A DNA stretch of 64,000 bases from Blattamonas nauphoetae (taxonomy: Eukaryota; Preaxostyla; Oxymonadida): contig JARBJD010000257.1 of the NCBI GenBank assembly GCA_033064195.1, positions 44,529 to 108,528 of the forward strand, in the 5' to 3' direction. Below the pieces are notes generated by a model. That model was not told the DNA's origin. It ran no database searches and saw only the letters and a program-made list of their open reading frames with translations. A program made the translations under genes and the position numbers. Positions 1 to 12,100 of the stretch are shown one piece after another (position 1 is the first letter of the stretch; every line of letters starts with the position of its first letter).

Positions 1-3000
1 GAGAAGAGAGAGGCAGTGTCGGATGAGAAGGACGAACCGAGTCTGAGAACGATGGCTGAGCCGAGTGAAGGATGAGAGAACTTTACGTTCTGGAAGACCG
101 ATCCTGTCAGACTGAGCGAGGCACCATCCGCGACATAAGCCAGCGAGAGGCATGTCCCGCTGAGACTGGTCATGGTTGGCGTTCCGATGTCGCATGCGGT
201 CAGCGAGAGTGTTCCTGCGGAGACGCGGAAAAGACTCGAAATGAGACTGGAATGATCGAGCGAGAACATCAACGAGATGAAGGAGAGAGTTTGACCGATC
301 TTGTTCATCGTCACTGTTCCTTCCGAAGATTGAGCAACTGTCTGTTTTCCGGAGGACGATGAAAAGGTCGCTGTGGTGGTCACTTCGAGAGGAGACGACA
401 AGTAGACCTGTCCAGCAACGTCGATGTGTGTTGAGAGTGAATGCGAGAGCGCTGACGAGAGGGCCGAGTTGAGAGTGGAGCAGCGGAGTCGGTCTGTCCC
501 ACATTCTGGATGCTCGCTCTCTTCATTGTCTGGTGTCTGACCAGCCACGACTGTTCCTGTGGGAGGGAGGAGATGGAACAGCAGCGATGACTCGAAGAAT
601 GGGTGGTCAGAGGTGAGAGAGCTGTCGCATCCAACGAAGTCCAGAAGATCCTGAGTTGGCGAGAACGATCCTGCCCAAAGTGAAGGAGTCACGGCTGTGC
701 CGAGAGAGGGCGACGTCATGTGAACACATTGCGCTTTCCCAGGAACTGTCTGCGTGATGTCGTCGAACTTCACAGAAACGAACGAGATTGGCTGTTCGGT
801 TGTGATGGTGAGCAGAGCGTGTCCAGACACAGAAAATGATTTGAACGACGACGACTTTACGGTGATGGCATGCTCCGTCGACACGAATGATACAAGAGGC
901 ACTGCAAAGATCGCTGGTCCTCTCGACTCGTCTGTTGTGTTGAAATGGCAGTTCTGAAGGGTGACGGGGTGCTTTGTGGATTTAATGAGAGGATGGCGGT
1001 ATTCTTCGGAGTCCGAGCAGATCACGCCAACACCGTCCAATTTCAGCGAATGCGCATCGTCCTTCAGATCAAACATCCCACACTTCGCGATCGGATGGAT
1101 GTCCAGGTTCGTCACAGCGAGCAGTGCAGTGTTTTCGATTGTGAAGACAAACGACCCTTCCACAGCGTCTTTGTCCACCTCCAAAATCGACCTCAACACT
1201 TTTGCGGTCTTTGCATTCGTCGTTGTTGTGCCTGACACTGTGATGTCCTGGTCCGTGATCACAATCGCCTTCTCTGTGTATGTCATGTTCCACACAAATC
1301 TGATCTGCTGCGGGAAGTGTCTGCCGTCCTCGTATTTCTGTTTCAGATGCTTCACTCCAAATTCCAGTGTCGCACAGTGTGTGCCAGTCCACTTGCAGTT
1401 GTCGTCGTCTTTTCCACTGACTCCAAGAATAGGTTCAATCACACTTCCATTCACAGAAATCGAAGGCGAGGGAAGGAAGTAGTGGATGATCTCTTTATCT
1501 TCCTCGCTGTCCCATCCATCAATCGCAACTCGATACATGCTGCTCAGAGATCCTCCTCCGAACACAGGAATCTGAGCCACTGTCTTCCCCTCGAAAAGAG
1601 AGGATTCGATGAAGACATCGTTGCCTCTCGCGGCTGTGTTGTTCTCGAATCTTGCGTGGTTCAGTGCTGTCGTGTTGAATCTGATCGGCCTCGAATTCGT
1701 CGAAGTCCCTTTCACATAAATCGCTCCACCTTTCCCAACCAACACCCCACTCACGTCCAACGCTGTTGCTCGACAATCGCGGAATGAATCGACGTAGGGA
1801 GTATAGAAAAGGAACTCGACAAAGTTTGATCCATCCAACACAACAAACATGGCACCTCCATTTTTGGCCGAACAGTTCACAAAGCCGAACCTCTCACTCT
1901 CAATTGTCGTGTTCTTCGCATTCAAAATGCTGCCATCGACGTCTGAGCAGACATTTGTGTAGTTTCGATATGAGATCATCACTTTTATACTGAGCGACTC
2001 AACGAATGAGCAGCCTTGAAGGGAGAGTGGTGTGGTGAAGCCAGCACCATTCAGGTGGGTGGTTCCTGCTTTGTTGATTATGAAAGGGTGGGAGAGGATG
2101 GGAGGGAGAGATATGGTTGTACTTCCAAGTTGAAGAAGAGAAGTGGATCCATCAACGATGAATGGTGTTGTGTCAGGATCAGCAGGGAGTTGTATTCGTC
2201 CTTCCAACAATTTGAGTGTGACGTTTTCTTGAATCAGATAACGAGAAGTGGGTGAGGTGGAATTGTGTTGAATAAAGGACAATCGAATAGTCGCAATCCG
2301 ATTCGCGAAGGTTATGTCTTCCATGATGATTGGGTCGGCATTCTTGATTCTGATGTCGACCAGTGTTCCAGGCGAGACGAGATCGTTGACTGTCTGAGAC
2401 ACGCCTTTGAACTGTGACATGGGAAGGCCGAAATAGAAGCGGGTGTTGATTGGATGGTGGATCCCGTATTCGTGATAGCCGAAGTTTGGAATCTGAAAAT
2501 TCTGAATCTGACAGTTCAGCTGGCTGTCCACAACCAGACAATGCGGTTTGTCGCTCACAGAACTGATTGGGCTGCTGATCGACACGAACGAGAATGGAAA
2601 GCCAGACAGAATGATGTCGTTCCCGATCTGGGAAAGAGACGAGGAGGCCTTGTTTTCGGTGAAGATGAGACTCTTCAGTGTGAGCGTCGAGGTTCCGACT
2701 TTGGTGATGAAGAAAGCACCAGCAGGACCATTCGACGAGCAGCGAGAAGCGTCGCTCATCTTGATCGACACAGAAGCACTTGTATTCACATCCAGACAAC
2801 TTCCTCCTGTCGTGGTGAGTGACGAGACGTGCATGAACCAGACTTGGTAGAGAGCGAGGGAGGCTGATCCATTCACAGACACTGCCGCCGAAGTCATCAG
2901 AGCGATTGTGTTGAATGTGCACACTCGGAGTGTCGCTGTTCCTTGTGAGAACGTGAAGAGGGGAACGGTGTGTTGTTCCACATTTTAGATCCTGACGTCT

Positions 3001-5207
3001 TTCACGAGACTGGTCGCTGTGGTTGCTGAGTGGCTGAGAAGGACAGACGAGGTGTCGAGTGGCTTGAGGGAGAGCGAAGTGAGTGTCATGTTTCCATTGC
3101 TCCCAACAGTCACTCCACCCATCGTGAGTGTTGTTGATTTGGTCGAATTCACCATCCATCCCTGCCCGATGATCTGGGTTGACTTTGTGATCGTTTCATC
3201 GCTCAGTGAGTAATCGCCGACAGCTACGTTGATTTGTGTGAAGATAAACTCGGCTTTTGAGATGGCTGTGGAGACGAGCGGGCAGGGATTGGATTTATCA
3301 CAATCCTCTCCTGTCTTTCCTGTGTCTACGAAGAATTGAGGAAGTGTGACTGCGATCGGAGCCGGAAGAAACAGGTTTTGGTTCGCAAAATCACCGTTCT
3401 GGATGTTAATGTAGTAATACCCGATCTTGTTGGAAGAAGTCGAGGACGTACACCCAATCGTAGTTTCTGTTGTACAGACCGACAAGTTGTAGGCGTGGAG
3501 ATTGATGTCGTTTCCTCTGTAATGGGCCAAGTCTTTGGTCGAGTTGAATGTTTCATTCGCTTGATTGTGGTCAAAGTGAGTGTCCTCGAGGAAGAGATGT
3601 TGCGGAAAAATCAAATAGAGAGCTCCTCCTCTCGTTCCTGTCTCGTTCTTTCTGAAGACACAGCGGGAGAAGGATTGATGGGCATAGCTGGTTGCAATGC
3701 TTCCCCCATTCCCTTTTGCCCTGTTTCCTTCGAAGAGTGAATCTGACATCAAAAGGATGATGAAAGCGCCAGAGTATGAGAAGACAGAACCGTATGATGA
3801 GGTGGTCTGGTCCGTGAACTGACAATTGTTCACCTGAATGAATGCAACAGAGGTAGTTGCTTGGAATGTTCGTGTTCGGGAAGCTCCTTTTAGTGATTCG
3901 AAGGTTGAGTGGGTGACATCTGTCATGACTGAGGAATACGTCAGGATTTGATTGCTTGTTTGGGCGAGTGTTTCATTCTTGTCGTATTTGACCGAGCACG
4001 AATCGATCAAGAGCGATTGTTTTCCTTCTACAACTCCTTGTATGTTCATCACTCCAACGTGGTAGGTTTTGCAGTCGATGGTGAATGAGCAACCTGTCAG
4101 TTTCACAGTTCCAGAAAGGCCTTGAATGGAGATGATGGTGAACGTTTGTGTCTGTGAAGCCGAAGAGATGATGCAGCTAGTAAAGTGATAATGTACGAAT
4201 CCTGTCTCCTTTTTGAAAGATCCTGCGGATGACGTGAATGTGTGTGTTCCTGTGATGTTCTTGATTGTCGCTTCATCCTCGTTCCTTCCTGTTCGAGGAT
4301 TCTCACATTCGAGCAGTGTGGAGTTGATGAGGTCGAACGACTGCGAGTGGCCCAGAATGGATGCCACTGTCCCGTACAAAGCATCGTCCACTCGGCTCAT
4401 CTCGTTTCCTGCCAAAAGCTGTGTTGGACAGTGGCGAGGCTGAGAGTGAGGAACTGGTGTCCCTGTAAGATTGTGGAAATGCGATGTTGTGACGATTGTT
4501 GTGAGGAGTGGAGGGAACGAGGCGAGGCTGACGGTTGAGGCAATGCCACTCTCCCCGAGGAGCGAGAGGGAAGATATGGACGCCGAAGCGACAGTCACAA
4601 CAGCTGCAGTGGATGATGGTTGTTCGGACATGATTTCGGTGAAGGACGGGATGAGGGGCGTGTCTGTTTGGACGACACAACTGACCAGCGTGACTGACGA
4701 GCTGGTATCAGCCGAAGAGTCTGTCGATGTGATCAAAAGCGGGGAAACGACTGTTTCAAGCTGGAACTCGATTTGGGTGAGGGAGAGTGTGGATGATTCG
4801 ACGATGGCACAGCGTGGATGGTCGGCTGCCCTTGCTCCAGTGGGCCCGTCTTCGTTGACGTTTCGGTCGAGTCCAGCACTATGTGATTCCAGAGAAAACT
4901 TGAGGGAACCGAAAGACGCCGTTGAGTTGACAATTCGGAACATGAACGGAGGATGTCTCGTCGCCTGATTTGCAGATAGGGTTTGAACGTGTTGTGTCGA
5001 CTTTGAGTCTGTCTGCCTGATCACTGTGCCGTTCTCTCCCACCACTGAAATTCTTGTCGATTCGAACAGATATCCATCGCAATGGAAGTCTGCTTTCGGA
5101 AGTCGGATTTCGTTTGGGATATGTTTGGATAGAGTTGGGAGAGATGTGCTCATTCCCGTCGAGAGAAGGAGGAAGAGCGAGAAAAATGTGAAATATGGCA
5201 TGATCAC
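1..5207 (-). pseudogene. Giant secreted beta-helix (Pmp-like) protein, interrupted by an in-frame TAA; runs off the left edge
   Basis: The reading frame starts at 5207 with a hydrophobic signal peptide (MIMPYFTFFSLFLLL...) and stays open to a TAA at 2985-2987. The same frame is then open again from 2984 to base 3, so the gene continues beyond the window. The text on both sides of the TAA is Ser/Thr/Asn-rich, with repeated short strands ending in Cys, N-glycosylation-type sites and GG-A turns, as in right-handed beta-helix surface proteins. It is colinear with the gene at 6187-13512: the blocks LAHYRGNDI, GGSC, and HPECGT...LRCSTL occur in the same order. The paralogue has Glu where this copy has TAA. 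Function is unknown; a cell-surface or secreted adhesin-like role is inferred from the fold. The TAA could be a nonsense mutation or a base error; recoding seems unlikely because TAA ends other genes here. Confidence 0.75.
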
Positions 5208-6186
5208 TCTCGAGTGTCTGGTTTCGGAAACTCTGTGATCCGATCCAACCCACTTTCACTGACATCAGTGCGAGAGAGATTCGTTTTCAAGAGAAAACAG
5301 ATCATCATTGAAATGTTCAGTTTCTAACGTTTGGGAAGGCAAGGTTGGAGTGAGGACTGCACTCGGATGGTCGGAGGGAGTTGCTTTGAATGTTCGATTT
5401 CTTGTATATTGGTTGTGTTCTGGAGCAGCCAGGGGCTCAATTCATAAGATTCGGTATTTCATTGGAGGGTGATAGATGAGGAGAAAAGAACAAGAGATCC
5501 ATCAGTGATCGCAGAAAAAAGAGAAAAAGATTGAAATGATCACGAGATGCGGTGGAATCAGAGAGTGGGCATGAAGAGATCGGTGTAAGATAGGCATCGT
5601 CAATAAAACCCAACATCGTTGCACAGTCAGCTGAAGTTGGCTCATATTCTGAGGATTTTGTTTGCAAAAAGGATTGGAGAGCGATGCGAAGCTGTGAAGG
5701 ACAACACGACGATCACATTTCTGAACAAACGCTGCGGGTCAAACTTGAGAAGAATGGTGAAGGACTGGAGAGTAATGCCAATTAGGTTGGATGGCTTTTT
5801 CTGTGATTCTTCATAAACCTCGAAATAACATGCAAAGACGAGGATAATGAATGAAATATCATCTGTGTTTGGTTCGTGTCCGAAAGATCCGAAACATTCT
5901 ACACATTTTCTGCCAAACAGCGCAAATAGGAGATTTCTTTGAACAACGGTGTGGTGGATTCTATAAGCTCTATCTTGAGAGGAGAATCGTCGCTTTCACA
6001 CTCGAAGTCAACACTCAATAAATGACACGATTTGTCGTGTCAAATCATGAAGTTCACACGGTAATTGCCTCCATGCCATTTAAGTCATTTCATGGATGAT
6101 TTGAGCGGAACCTCTGGTCAGAATTCGAACCCATACCCTTTATTAACTCCGTTACTCAGAAAAGATCAACTATTCTGACGAGAATC
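5208..6186. promoter_or_regulatory. Divergent intergenic region between two paralogous beta-helix genes
   Basis: This 979-bp spacer separates two head-to-head paralogues and must hold the promoters of both. It is more A+T-rich than the genes around it. I see no convincing coding frame; the open frames at 5437-5667 and 5619-5816 show no similarity to anything else in the window. The only discrete structure I find is the palindrome at 6023-6042. Confidence 0.5.
6023..6042. repeat. 20-bp palindrome upstream of a beta-helix gene
   Basis: Two perfect 8-base arms, TGACACGA and TCGTGTCA, are separated by four bases. It lies about 145 bp upstream of the next start codon and could be a dimeric regulator site. 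Nothing else in the sequence supports that role. Confidence 0.4.
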
Positions 6187-9100
6187 ATGAAAAAAAGTGG
6201 AAGAAACAAAGTTTTGGGTGAGCAGGAACTCAAGATGAATGCGATATTAACGGTTGTTTTGCTCACCATCATCCCCACCAGTCATCCCAAAACATTTGAA
6301 GAAAATTCCGGACCATCACTGAACCGCCTTCTCATCACATCATGTGCCGATATCTCATTGAGTTCTTCCACTCCGAATTGTCTTCATCTTTCAACTTCGA
6401 CATGGATTGCTTCGACAATTCGCCTCGCTTCAAAAGATGTCTCTGTGATTGGATCCGAGCAGACGATAATCGCCACCGTTTCCGGAAAACAACTTGCAGA
6501 CAATCACAGAAACCATTGTGATTCTGATTCATCAGCGAATTGCCCTTCGTCATCGGTCTTCACCATTCAAAACACAACACTCTCGTTGGCCTCGCTCACC
6601 TTTGATCTCGTTTCTGGTATCGTCGTTTTCGTTCATTTCATCCTTCATTTCAGGACCACAAAACCAGGATTCTTGGCGTGTGTGCTCTCTGAGCTGGAAT
6701 TCTCATGTTTTGGCCGAATCGGTGGTCTTCCATGTGGATGCGCTGTCTCACCATTCAAACTTGTCCCGTCCACTTTTGACTCAGAATCATCCTGCTCTCT
6801 CACTGTTTCACTTTGTATGCTCAAGAATAGTGGAAACCAGATCGGATCAGTTTTGGAGATTGACCCTGCCCTGCCTCCGACAGAATCAATCTCCATGTCA
6901 CTTTCATCCATTCACTTGGACTCACAGACCCTCACTTCCAACAGCGGGCTGTCATTTTCGTCATCCCCGTCGGAATATGGCCTCACGAACGATTGCCAGA
7001 TCCAATCCGTTGTGAGTGATTGCCAGTTCTTCAATCTCTCCTCCAACCCTGCCCATCCCACATCTCTTAGTTTTCGTTGGCTTCGAGAGAGAATTGTTGG
7101 ATGTGAAGTGAGATGTGTGGTGAAGAGTATGGAAGGAACACTGACGACAAGACTGGGAAAACAAAATGAATTTTTGATTCAGAACAGCAGTTTGTTGGAA
7201 TGTGTGAACGAGGAAGAAACCGAAACAACCAAATCATATGACTATCTCCCCGAAATCACATCATCCGCCCAACGAATCAATCACGGATCAGAATTCACGC
7301 ACTATGTCTTCCAAGGATGCACAATCAAAGCAACCAACATGACATCGTCATTTGTCCTCATCACACTCAACCCAATTACAGGAAATGTGAAATTCGTTGG
7401 ATGTTCATTTGAAGTGGAATGCCACGCCCAGCACATCACTCTCGTCTCAGCAACAGCCGTTCGAGCGAACAAAGTGAAGTGTCTGATCGACACGTGCACA
7501 TTCAAGTTTTGGAGAGAGACAGAAACATCAACAGGAAACAACCAAATCAGCCTGTTCAACTTTCAAGAAGTTTGCATCGTCTCTTCAACTTTCTCCCCTC
7601 CCACCTCCAAGTTCTCCTCTGCACGTGCCGTCTCCCTCTCCAACCCAGTTTCCTTCCTGTTCTTCTCCAACACTTCATTCGTCAGACAAACCTCAAACGG
7701 GAATGGAGGAGCTCTCAATCTGCCATTTTCCCTCATCCGCTTCTTCCACTGCCACTTCGACGGGAACAAAGCGAATCAAGGCGGAGCTGTGTCTACAGCA
7801 TCGATCTATCATTACTTTACCTCCTGCACTTTCACGCGAAATGAAGCGACGAAATGGGGAGGAGCGATCTATTCAGGCTATCTCCTGCGATTGAGAATGT
7901 TTGATTGTCATTTCGACCAAAATCAAGCATCGTGGAAATACGAGAATGATCAAACACAACTTGCACATTATCGTGGCAATGACATCTTCGCTTATTCTTC
8001 AATTTGGAATGGAATGGACGGGACAACCGTGTTTGGATGCACATCGACGTCAGAGACACCGAAATATGGATATTTTTCCTCAAATTCCAACAATGGGGTT
8101 CATCCGCAAGATGACATCCTGCTTCCTTCCCCGTCTGGCTCGTCATTCTCAAATGTCTTCTTCGTGGAAGCAGGAGAGAGTGGGATGTGTTCGGAGGGAG
8201 ATCCGTGTGGGAGTGTGGGCGCAGCTCTTTCTGAACTCAGCACAGATCCGTCTCTCATCAACCTCGGAAATGGGATTTTCGAAGAAGACACTCTGGACAT
8301 CTCCAAACGAGTTGAACTGCGAGGCCTCGGCTTCTTTGTGAACACATCCACGTTCACCACTCTGAAAACGTCGTGTGTTGTGTCTGGTGGTGGGAATGTG
8401 ACTCTGATGTCACTCTCGCTGAAGCCGACAGATTCGAGTTCGACAATCCTGGCGATGCAGTCGACAAGCCAGTCGTTCCTGTCGAATGTGAAGATCGAGT
8501 GCATTTCTGGTCATCTCGCCCCTCTCCTCTCGTTCTCGTCTGGCACCTCGACTGTCCACAGCAGCTGGCTGAGTTCGATCAAGATGGAGAATCATGCAGC
8601 GATCGAAATCACGGGAAGCGCATCTGTCACCTTCCACGCAGCGTGGTTCATGGAAATTGCACGTGTGAGCGGGAATGGAGGGAGTTGCATTGATTCTTCG
8701 ACATCTGGAGTGATCTCGTTCATCCAGACGAACATGGCTCATTGTTCATCTTCTGGTCGTGCTGGCTGTTTGGATCTCATCGCTTCATCATCAAACAGCC
8801 AAGTCATTTTTAACAAGATTCTCTTCACAAAGAACACAGTCACTGCTTCTATCTCCCTTTTCGGGAATGACATCGCCCACACCAGCTTTGTTCCATCCAA
8901 AATCAGCACAATCTCGAACTGTCGATCACTCAGTGCTCTCCCACACATTCTCGTCAACAACACGTTTGAATCAAACCTTGTGTGTTCAACACTCTTCTTC
9001 ACGTCGAATGGGATCGACCATCCATTCGCAACAGACTTTGAGCAGGGTGTTCCACTGTCGTGGTTCAGAGGGTTTCGGGAGGAGATTGATGCGATGATGG

Positions 9101-12100
9101 AATCTTCAACTGAAGTATTACTCCGCATTTCGGATCCCCAGACTTTCACACCATTCGAAATCACCAGAAAAACTGTCGCCTTTATGGGATGTTCTCTCAC
9201 CCCAAAATTCTACGATCGACGACTTGTGTTTGTGGGAGTTTCCGGATACTTGCGATTTGCATCGACTGCAATGACATTCTCGAACGCTCCAACTGTCATT
9301 CCGTTTGTTGTTGCTCCAACAGCAAAAAGACTTCTGATGCAGACTCTCTCCATCACTTTGTCAGGATCTCAACAAAACGTTCCGTTCGTCCAGTGCAATG
9401 GAGGAACACTCTGTTTTGACCGAGTGATTTTTTCGACTTCATCTGGTCTCATCTTGACAGGATGCTCGATGATGGAATGTTCAGTAACAAGCATCGAGTT
9501 TCTGGCTTCGTCGATTGAGAATGTGACATCTGACGAAGACGGAGCGGTGTTCCACGCAACAAACTGTTCATTCAAAAGTGAGAGCTCGTCGTTCAAGAAA
9601 TGCCGAGCGAGAAATGGAGGAGCAGTGGCGATTGAGCTGTCTGGGTCGAAATCGATTCTGATCACACACGAAAGCACATCGGCCTTTGCAACGACATTCT
9701 CAGAATGTGTGGCAGTTGGAGAGAGTTCAAGCGGATCGAACTCGCTGGGACGAGGAGGAGCATTGTTCGTTTCTGGGACATCGACTCACTCGACACCGAT
9801 CCTCTTCAACAGCTCATCCACAAACCACGCTCGATTCGAAGGAAACATCGCTGATCTGGGAATGGATCTCTTCATCACGTCGGATCTATTCAATGGAAAA
9901 GAAACAGATGCGATCGATTCCTTCGGTGGTGGTTCGATGAGTGCTGATGACCACGTTGCGATCGAAGATCGACCATCGTCTGATTCGGAGTGGATCGGTC
10001 TGCTGATTCCAACACCGAAAGTGTCAGTGAATGGATCGATCACCGAAATCATGACAGGATTGAGTGGACAGGATGTGGAGAGCTGCAAATGGACATCGAC
10101 ATTCTGTGCGACACTCGGGTATGGAATGAAGCATCTGACGAAGAAGTATTCTACAGGCGAGCTTTTCCCGCAGTCGATCCAATTTGTGTGGAACATGACG
10201 TACGACGAGACAGGAGTGGTTGTGAATGATCAGGATGTGTCTGTGAGTGGGACAACAACGAAGAATGCAAAGACAGCTGAAGTTCTTCGGACGATTGTGG
10301 AGATTGTGGAATCGACAACAGCGTCGTCGCTCTTCACAATCAAGAACCATTCGAAACTGTCAGTCTCTGGACTCGATCTTCGTGCCATCGGAAAGTGTGG
10401 GCTGTTTGATTTGGAGGCGGATGGAGATTGTCTGATTGTGTCTGATGTTGGTGTGGTGTGCTCAGATGGGACAGAATATTGGAAGGCGTTGATCAAATCG
10501 AGTGGTCGTCCTGTTTCGATTGATTCGTGCACATTCAACACTTCGAATGGTGGACCAGCGACGCTCACCCATCCACTCATCCAGCTTGTCTCTCCATCAA
10601 CCGATGTTGTCCCGCTGGCTGCCATCACTCTACGCTCTGTCAGGATTTCGTCGTTCAGGTCGACAAGAATGATTGTTGAGATCGACACCGATGGACCGAT
10701 TTCCGTTCTGAACACACTCTTCTCGTCGTGTTCCAGTTCTTCAGAAATGAACGGAAAAGTGATTCATGTGAAAACATCGAATTTAGACAAGTCGATCACG
10801 AAAGAGCGTTGGAGTGGAAGTGTTGTGGAAGGAGTGGAGGCGAGCTGGTTCTACGGACAGGATCGCTCTCTTGCTTCCACTTCTGGCCTGTTCGAGTTGT
10901 CTCTTCTGTTGATGTTGGGGGATGGTCCGTCCGACACCGTTCTTGTTTCGTCGAATGCCCATTCCAGTCCTCACATCAACTGTGGATCGTCTGCTCTTCC
11001 CTGTTCGACTTTCGAAGCCTCTCTTCGCTCCTCCACGAATCACTCCATCCACTCCATCGTCATCGCCCAGCCAAGTCTCCTGGAATTGCGATTCGTCACT
11101 GAGTCATCGCTTACCATCCAATCACAAACTGGAAAGCAAGTTCTCGCTCTCCAAACTTTAGCACAGTTTGGAGTCGACGATGATTCAACTGTCCTTCTTC
11201 TTTCATCACTTGAAATGCCGATTGATCCAACATGTTCATCATCTCCTGTCTTTCTGGTTTCGAATGGCGAACTGCACCTCTCCTCATCCCAAATCAGCAC
11301 CAATTCCCTCGCTCTTCTCCATTCTGACGTGATAACTCTCATCAAAGTGCTAAATGCGGGAACATTACAGCTGACAGATTCGTCAATCCAAAATATCCAA
11401 TTCACCAATCCCAAACAAGGAACAACGATCTTCCTTGAAAATGATGCAAGAATCGTCAAAGACTCTTCGTCCATCTTCAGCGCGATTTCGTCGAATGGAA
11501 CTGGATCACTCCTTTTTGTTTGTTCTGACAATCTCAGCCAGACAGCCACGACATCACCGCTTCTTGATTTCAACTCAACGATTCCTCTTCCAACGAACAC
11601 TCTCTTCTCAGAAACAGAGAAGAATCGCTTCTTCGGAAGAGAAGGATCGGATGAGTGGAGTCTTCTGTATTTCTGGCATCCCCACACAAGTGGATCAGTT
11701 CACATCAACACAGCTGGACAAGATCATCCGAATTGTGGAACAAAACCGCTGCCTTGCTCGTCGATTGTGGAATCTCAGAGCAAACTGAAGGGCGAACAGA
11801 AGTCGATGAATTTGGACACGAAATCAACATTGTCGAGTGAGTTGGTGTCGACGACGACGGAATGGACTCTGACTCAGTCGAGTGGTTGCTGTCTTTGGTT
11901 TGAGGGAGAAGGACAGCTGAAGATTTCGAAAAGCACGCCGTCGAAACTGACTCTGTCTGAAATCACGATGGAGTTTGGGACGCTGAAGGAAGCTCGAACG
12001 AGCGCAGTGATGCTGATTGAAGAAGGATGGATGATTCTGTCGTTGTGTGAGATTGGAGATGGGTTGAGTGAAATTGGGATCTCAGTTGGAAGAGTGTGTG

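Noticed and set aside
2179-3159. 326-codon minus-strand frame
   Set aside because: Arg/His/Ser-rich shadow of the beta-helix frame next to it, which matches the paralogue.
6619-6655. 37-nt GTATCG...TTTCAG intron in the 6187 gene
   Set aside because: Removing it would shift the frame away from clearly homologous downstream beta-helix sequence.
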